Assembly (NCBI GenBank): GCA_024693925.1
Contig: JAILKH010000183.1
Span: forward strand, 1 to 40,705
Direction of reading: 5' to 3'
Length of the DNA: 40,705 nt
Source of the DNA: Lachnospiraceae bacterium
Lineage (GTDB): Bacteria; Bacillota; Clostridia; Lachnospirales; Lachnospiraceae
Part shown: in pieces, positions 36,052-40,705 of the stretch
How the letters are laid out: the number at the start of each line of letters is the position of its first letter
Position numbering within the stretch: the stretch's first letter is position 1
Notes under the pieces: generated by a model
What the model saw: the letters and a program-made list of their open reading frames with translations, nothing else
The model's database searches: none
Told to the model about the DNA's origin: nothing
Made by a program: the position numbers and the translations under genes

Positions 36052-36528
36052 TCAAATATAGAAAATCGCCATAAATAAAGCAGCCAAAATAATACCTATA
36101 CCACCTGTTGTAATACCCGCAATTGCTATTCCCATCCCATCATATTTTTTATTTACCGTAACGATACCAAAAACTATTGCCACTATAGCCAATATAATTG
36201 AAAAAAACACAGTCATGCAGCAAACCATGGAAAAAATACCGCAAATTAAGGATACTATTGCAAAGCCTGTATTCCCTCCCGTTATACCGCTGTCATTCCC
36301 ATTATAAAACCCATCATTTTCCGGAAAATCAACGTATCCTGCATCATAATAATTATTATTCTCCGGAAACTGCTCCAATAATTCCCTTTCTTCCCGATCC
36401 AAGGAAGCTTTATCGGCTATATCTTCGCCAATAGACGTAAATAATTCCTTTGTTTTAGCAAGTTCTGCACCGCAGCAGGTACAATAATTACCATTCTCAT
36501 TCTCACTTCCGCAATTATTACAAGTCAT
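36052..36528 (-). CDS. Zinc-ribbon membrane protein with DUF4190-like C-terminal half
   Basis: A 158-residue protein with an N-terminal zinc ribbon (C3, C6, C16, C19; CNNC and CTCC), an acidic Asn/Gly-rich linker (about 30-80), and two membrane spans (about 87-117 and 130-157, IVSLICGIFSMVCCMTVFF). The second half resembles DUF4190-type modules. Function is unknown, with probable membrane association and the ribbon in the cytoplasm. The ATG follows AAAGGAGGGGG. It lies 23 nt after the GH9 gene. Confidence 0.75.
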   Translation of the reverse strand: MTCNNCGSENENGNYCTCCGAELAKTKELFTSIGEDIADKASLDREERELLEQFPENNNYYDAGYVDFPENDGFYNGNDSGITGGNTGFAIVSLICGIFSMVCCMTVFFSIILAIVAIVFGIVTVNKKYDGMGIAIAGITTGGIGIILAALFMAIFYI

Positions 36529-36551
36529 GCCCCCTCCTTTCAGGCTTCCTC

Positions 36552-38180
36552 TTAAACCCTGTTTTTTTCATAATCATATGCCATTCCCGCCAAAACAAAA
36601 ACCAGCGGAGAATTCCAATATATCGTTATCTCATTTAAAGAATAACATAACTTATGATCCATATAACATTTCATCGGCGCAAGTTCCTTAGGTAATTCTC
36701 TTGCCTTATCATCCATAAATGTAATATTGGGACCACCCGAAACCAACCCGGGCCAGGACTCGATATTTCCCGCCATTACAGGTCTCAAATGCGGATTCTT
36801 AAAAGCATTTTCCCCATGACCTGTCACATAACTTACATCCATACTATTGCACCCCAGCAGATAATCAAGTCCCGAATTAAGAAGTTCTCCAAAATCATTA
36901 TTTTTATTAATATAATCTGCAACGATCAAAATCATCAGATTCTTTAGAACTTCCATATTGCTTCCCCATACAAAGTCCTTACGTTCCATGCAAAGATCAA
37001 AACCATTCTCCGACGCAATTCTGCTAAGCTTTTTTGCTTCCTTCAAAAAATCATTCTTCAATTCTTCATACAGCCTGCAATCATTATTCCCAAAGAGTAA
37101 CGAAACAAAACCGAAACCGGCGACCGATGCCCACCCAAAACCTGTAAACTCAATATTATTATCTCTTATCTTCTTTGCAATTTTTTCCGCATCTTTAAAA
37201 TACTTATCATCACCTTTGGCCTCATATAAACTGACCGATGCCCAAAATCTGTTTGTTAAGTCCTCACTTTCACCATATTCGCCGGTATTGGAACCTTCGG
37301 GATTCTTAAATAGTACAGCCTCTTCATTCCTCTCCAGCCACATATAGGATTTCTCCGATGCCTCCAAAAGAGTTTTTGCATAAGCCTCATCATATCTTCT
37401 ATAAACTGTATATGCAAGAGCAAATACTGCTGCCGCATCTGCTGTAGCCATTGAAGAAACCGCAAAAAGATACAACTGATCAAGATCATTCTCAGGCATA
37501 ATAAAAGGGGCGTGACAAAAAGTAGTAACCTTATGCCATACTCCGCCATCCTTTCTTTGCATTTTCAGCAAAAAATCCAATTCCGTTTTTACCTCTGACA
37601 GAATATCAGGGAACTCACCCTTTTCACAGTTGATTTTCGGAATATCAAATTCGGTATCCTCTAACATGCCAAACATTCTGATACCATATAAAATATGGGC
37701 ACACGCCACCGCACCTGCAGTTGAATATCTTCCGTAATCACCTGCGTCATGCCAGCCGCCGCTTACATCTATCATTTCCTCCTTGCTGCCATATACCATC
37801 GCTTTATTCAAATGACACGGTGCATGATAATATTTTCCCGAGAATTCTTTTTTTTGTGTATTGCCGCATCGAAGATAATAAAAAGCTTTACAGACATCCC
37901 TAAGGAGTTGATCATATACCTTATCGGAAATCTCAAATTCATAAGATGTTATCATACTCGCCCGAACCTTAAAAGACCCCGGTTCCGTATATTCCGAAAA
38001 ATCGGCAATATACGTATTTTCTCCGGATATATCATCCTCTCCGTAATGAACAACCTCTCCTTTATATACAACCATTCCTTTTCTGTCTATCAGTTCAAAT
38101 CCATTTGCTTCAAAATTCAATATTGCTTTTTTACTATCCCGTCTTCTGAATCCCACCTGATTTATAAATATCTTATCCAT
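36552..38180 (-). CDS. Glycoside hydrolase family 9, no signal peptide
   Basis: A 542-residue enzyme. Residues 1-85 are an Ig-like CelD_N domain (INQVGFRRRDSKKAILNF). The (α/α)6 GH9 domain has GGWHDAGDYGRY with Asp145 and Asp148 (base/nucleophile water pair) and NEITIYWN with the acid Glu517, plus GHGENAFKNPHLRP. All catalytic residues are present. GH9 acts on β-1,4-glucans by inversion. The start MDKIFINQVGF has no signal peptide and a clear AAGGAGG site, so the enzyme is predicted to be cytoplasmic, perhaps working on imported cello-oligosaccharides. It is 63 nt after dus and 23 nt before the zinc-ribbon gene. Confidence 0.88.
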   Translation of the reverse strand: MDKIFINQVGFRRRDSKKAILNFEANGFELIDRKGMVVYKGEVVHYGEDDISGENTYIADFSEYTEPGSFKVRASMITSYEFEISDKVYDQLLRDVCKAFYYLRCGNTQKKEFSGKYYHAPCHLNKAMVYGSKEEMIDVSGGWHDAGDYGRYSTAGAVACAHILYGIRMFGMLEDTEFDIPKINCEKGEFPDILSEVKTELDFLLKMQRKDGGVWHKVTTFCHAPFIMPENDLDQLYLFAVSSMATADAAAVFALAYTVYRRYDEAYAKTLLEASEKSYMWLERNEEAVLFKNPEGSNTGEYGESEDLTNRFWASVSLYEAKGDDKYFKDAEKIAKKIRDNNIEFTGFGWASVAGFGFVSLLFGNNDCRLYEELKNDFLKEAKKLSRIASENGFDLCMERKDFVWGSNMEVLKNLMILIVADYINKNNDFGELLNSGLDYLLGCNSMDVSYVTGHGENAFKNPHLRPVMAGNIESWPGLVSGGPNITFMDDKARELPKELAPMKCYMDHKLCYSLNEITIYWNSPLVFVLAGMAYDYEKNRV

Positions 38181-38243
38181 TTATCCTCCTTGATTGTTTA
38201 TTAATACCCTGAAATAATAAACAGTTTCTTATAAAAATTTTTT

Positions 38244-39170
38244 CTATTGCAATATCTGCATTTGATAAAGCTTTAATTCTTTAAGGCTCCGGCATTTCAA
38301 CAGTTTTTTAACCTCCGGCTCCTTATCTGCAAAACAACTTCCCATATAACTCCATAATTCCTTCATCTTTTGAAGTACAGGTGCTTCACCGCTAAAAACA
38401 CTTGAATAATCATCGCTTATTCTTTTTAAAAATACCGACAATTCTTCTTTTGTAAAGGCTTCTCCTCCCGTAAGTTGTCTAATAAGAGACGGATCGGAAA
38501 TCATGCCTCTTCCTATCATGATCGCAAAAAGGTTATTACCGCAACCTTTCAATAACTCTTCCACATCCCTCTTTGATCTGACATCTCCATTATAACATAC
38601 GGGATTTAAAGATTTCACAATATATCTGTAAAATACATCTCTATGAGGATTACCTTTATAATATTCATAACGGATTCTTGGATGTATAATTAATTCCTTT
38701 AGCGGAAACTTATTAAATATCCTCATCAATTCTTCAAATTCATCAACGCTTTTTTCACCCATCCGTGTTTTGATTGAAATATTACACATATTATTATTAA
38801 ATATCTTATCCAGAAAATATTCCAAATCACTTAACCGTCCCAAAAACCCCGAACCTCTCCCTTTCGAAGCTACTGTTTTGGAAGGACAGCCAAGATTAAG
38901 GTTTATTTCTCTGTAACCATACTCATAAAGTGAATTATCTATCCTTAAAAAACCATCCGCATCATCCGCCAAAATTTGCGGTACCAGATTTATTCCCTTA
39001 TTATTCTCCGGAAGGATCTCATTAATTTCTTTATTACTTAATGCTCTTTTTTCATGAACCACCAAAAACGGAGTAAAAAACTTATCTATATTATCCCCAA
39101 AGTGATCCTTTAATGCACTTCTATATATATATCCGGTTATTCCTTCCATAGGTGCAAGATAATATTTCAT
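38244..39170 (-). CDS. tRNA-dihydrouridine synthase family protein
   Basis: A 308-residue FMN enzyme. YYLAPMEGITGYIYR opens the TIM barrel. INLNLGCPSKTVASKGRGSGFLG carries the catalytic cysteine (Cys95), ISIKTRMG and LIIHPRIRYEYYKG follow, and IMIGRGMISDPSLI is the phosphate-binding end. It reduces uridine to dihydrouridine in tRNA. Which Dus class and which positions it serves are not readable. I chose the ATG at 39170 because AAAGG sits about 9 nt upstream. An ATG three codons earlier leaves no spacer. The helical recognition domain is short. Confidence 0.9.
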   Translation of the reverse strand: MKYYLAPMEGITGYIYRSALKDHFGDNIDKFFTPFLVVHEKRALSNKEINEILPENNKGINLVPQILADDADGFLRIDNSLYEYGYREINLNLGCPSKTVASKGRGSGFLGRLSDLEYFLDKIFNNNMCNISIKTRMGEKSVDEFEELMRIFNKFPLKELIIHPRIRYEYYKGNPHRDVFYRYIVKSLNPVCYNGDVRSKRDVEELLKGCGNNLFAIMIGRGMISDPSLIRQLTGGEAFTKEELSVFLKRISDDYSSVFSGEAPVLQKMKELWSYMGSCFADKEPEVKKLLKCRSLKELKLYQMQILQ

Positions 39171-39378
39171 TTTGAACATCCTTTATGCTGCTATAATTTA
39201 CATATTTTATTTAACACTTTATTTTTATGATTGTAAAGTTCAAGGTTTACTATCATACCACTGACATGTTTTACAGCAAAATCTTACGAATCTATTACAT
39301 CCTGAGCATCATCGGTAAACGAATTAAAATCATTTTAGAATCACTAAAACAATTTGACTAAATATTAAAACATTATAA

Positions 39379-39408
39379 AAGGGCTTCCCGATTTCTCGGA
39401 AAGCCCTT
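39379..39408 (-). terminator. Rho-independent terminator after tuf
   Basis: AAGGGCTTCCCGA (39379-39391) pairs with TCGGAAAGCCCTT (39396-39408), a 13-bp stem with one mismatch and a TTTC loop. On the minus strand it is followed by TTATAATGTTTT. It lies 21 nt past the tuf stop and closes the tuf transcript. Confidence 0.85.
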
Positions 39409-39429
39409 GTTTATTGCATTTGTTATTAA

Positions 39430-40617
39430 TTATTCGATGATTGTAGCAACACGGCCTGATCCTACTGTACGGCCACCTTCACGGATAGCGAATGTAAGAC
39501 CCTGCTCACAAGCTACAGGATGGATAAGCTCAATAGTCATCTCTACGTTATCACCGGGCATGCACATCTCTGTACCTGCGGGAAGCTCACAAACACCTGT
39601 AACGTCTGTTGTTCTGAAGTAGAACTGAGGACGATAATTATTGAAGAAAGGTGTATGACGTCCACCTTCATCCTTGGTAAGAACGTAAACCTGAGCTGTA
39701 AACTTCTTATGACATTTTACTGAACCGGGCTTAGCAACAACCTGTCCACGCTCAATATCTGTTCTGTTAATACCACGAAGAAGGATACCAATGTTATCAC
39801 CTGCCTGAGCTTCATCAAGAAGCTTACGGAACATTTCGATACCTGTAACGACAGACTTCTGAGTCTCTTCCTTAATTCCGATGATCTCAACTTCATCTGA
39901 CATATGAAGTGTACCTCTCTCAACACGACCTGTAGCAACTGTACCACGACCTGTAATTGAGAATACATCCTCGATAGGCATAAGGAAAGGCTTATCTGTA
40001 TCACGCTGAGGATCCGGAATATATGAATCAACTGTATCCATAAGTTCCATGATCTTATCGCCCCACTCACCATTAGGATCTTCAAGAGCTTTAAGAGCTG
40101 AACCCTTGATAATAGGACAATCAGAGAAATCATACTCCTCAAGCTGCTCGGTAACTTCCATCTCAACGAGCTCGATAAGCTCAGGATCATCTACCATATC
40201 ACACTTATTAAGGAATACAACGATATAAGGAACACCTACCTGACGTGAAAGAAGGATATGCTCCTTTGTCTGTGCCATAACACCGTCTGTAGCAGCAACA
40301 ACAAGGATAGCTCCATCCATCTGTGCTGCACCGGTGATCATGTTCTTAACATAGTCAGCATGTCCCGGACAGTCAACGTGTGCATAATGTCTTTTATTTG
40401 TTGAATACTCAACGTGAGCTGTTGAAATAGTTATACCACGCTCTCTCTCTTCGGGAGCCTTGTCAATATTCTCAAAATCCACCTTCTCATTTCCGGGTAC
40501 ACGCTCTGCGAGTACCTTTGTGATAGCAGCGGTAAGGGTTGTTTTACCATGATCAACGTGACCGATTGTACCGATGTTACAATGGGTCTTACTTCTGTCA
40601 AATTTAGCTTTAGCCAT
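39430..40617 (-). CDS. tuf: Elongation factor Tu
   Basis: A 395-residue EF-Tu with G1 GHVDHGKT (19-26), G3 DCPGH (82-86), G4 NKCD (137-140) and the C-terminal ending [16 protein letters not shown]. It delivers aminoacyl-tRNA to the ribosome A site as a GTP complex. Codon use is strongly biased, as expected of a highly expressed gene. AAGGAGG precedes the ATG. Usually fusA lies upstream in this orientation, but the 88 nt remaining in the window show no coding end. A good terminator follows. Confidence 0.98.
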   Translation of the reverse strand: MAKAKFDRSKTHCNIGTIGHVDHGKTTLTAAITKVLAERVPGNEKVDFENIDKAPEERERGITISTAHVEYSTNKRHYAHVDCPGHADYVKNMITGAAQMDGAILVVAATDGVMAQTKEHILLSRQVGVPYIVVFLNKCDMVDDPELIELVEMEVTEQLEEYDFSDCPIIKGSALKALEDPNGEWGDKIMELMDTVDSYIPDPQRDTDKPFLMPIEDVFSITGRGTVATGRVERGTLHMSDEVEIIGIKEETQKSVVTGIEMFRKLLDEAQAGDNIGILLRGINRTDIERGQVVAKPGSVKCHKKFTAQVYVLTKDEGGRHTPFFNNYRPQFYFRTTDVTGVCELPAGTEMCMPGDNVEMTIELIHPVACEQGLTFAIREGGRTVGSGRVATIIE

Positions 40618-40705
40618 TTCTAAAGTCCTCCTTAAAATTGTTCATTAACTAATCTCACCCATTTTGGGGTCAAAACCCGCCTAAAGATGATTATATTTCA
40701 TTCCC

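Noticed and set aside
39717..40190. 157-aa minus-strand open frame inside tuf
   Set aside because: It is a shifted frame of the highly biased tuf gene, with Leu/Ser-rich nonsense composition and no ribosome site.

Overview
The window reads as core chromosome of an AT-rich, low-GC Gram-positive anaerobe, most likely a Lachnospiraceae member (Butyrivibrio/Pseudobutyrivibrio/Roseburia-like). This is inferred from the gene content: a sua5-rpiB-comEB block next to a complete F1Fo-ATP synthase operon, Hsp33, an OFA-family transporter, a GH9 glycosidase, UDP-glucuronate decarboxylase, a membrane SGNH protein with a Pro/Thr-rich tail, and a three-gene cassette of very small proteins. I see no rRNA, tRNA, CRISPR array, insertion sequence or phage gene. 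Most genes lie on the minus strand. Plus-strand genes come singly or in short sets.

Layout. 1-5.6 kb (minus): a 5'-end fragment of hisC, then hslO (Hsp33), an aminotransferase, the SPFH pair hflC/hflK and a hypothetical gene. 5.8-7.4 kb (plus): a GT-C type membrane glycosyltransferase. 7.4-11.2 kb (minus): HAD phosphatase, hotdog thioesterase, AlaX-type tRNA editing protein and SGNH hydrolase. 11.4-12.6 kb (plus): an unusual methyltransferase-STAS fusion. 12.6-17.3 kb (minus): AEC transporter, D,D-carboxypeptidase coupled to an unknown membrane protein, and an OFA transporter. 17.4-18.2 kb (plus): three small genes, the last DUF3791-like. 18.2-19.2 kb (minus): a membrane protein with RanBP2-like zinc fingers. 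19.3-19.6 kb: an array of degenerate 13-bp tandem repeats. 19.6-29.6 kb (minus): a large exported protein with a C39-like C-terminus, downstream of atpZ-I-B-E-F-H-A-G-D-C. 29.8-30.3 kb (plus): DUF402 protein. 30.3-33.6 kb (minus): sua5, rpiB, comEB and a coiled-coil SleB-type hydrolase. 33.8-35.6 kb (plus): UDP-xylose synthase and an RlmI-like methyltransferase. 35.6-39.2 kb (minus): dus, GH9, zinc-ribbon protein and DUF2752 protein. 39.4-40.6 kb (minus): tuf.

How the genes work together. The ATP synthase is the dominant system. Its c subunit carries the complete residue set known for Na+-binding rotors (Gln31, Val62, Glu64, Thr65, Thr66, Tyr69), so the enzyme is predicted to couple to Na+. 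An intercistronic stem-loop lies between atpG and atpD, and a hairpin follows atpC. Much of the rest is envelope biology (carboxypeptidase, SleB hydrolase, SGNH protein, GT-C enzyme, UDP-xylose synthesis), translation quality (EF-Tu, AlaX, TsaC/Sua5, Dus) and proteostasis (Hsp33, HflK/C).

The items most deserving a second look are the 13-bp repeat array with embedded perfect palindromes, the methyltransferase-STAS fusion, the Na+ signature of the c ring, the apparently catalytically dead C39-like domain behind the ATP synthase operon, and the small-protein cassette.
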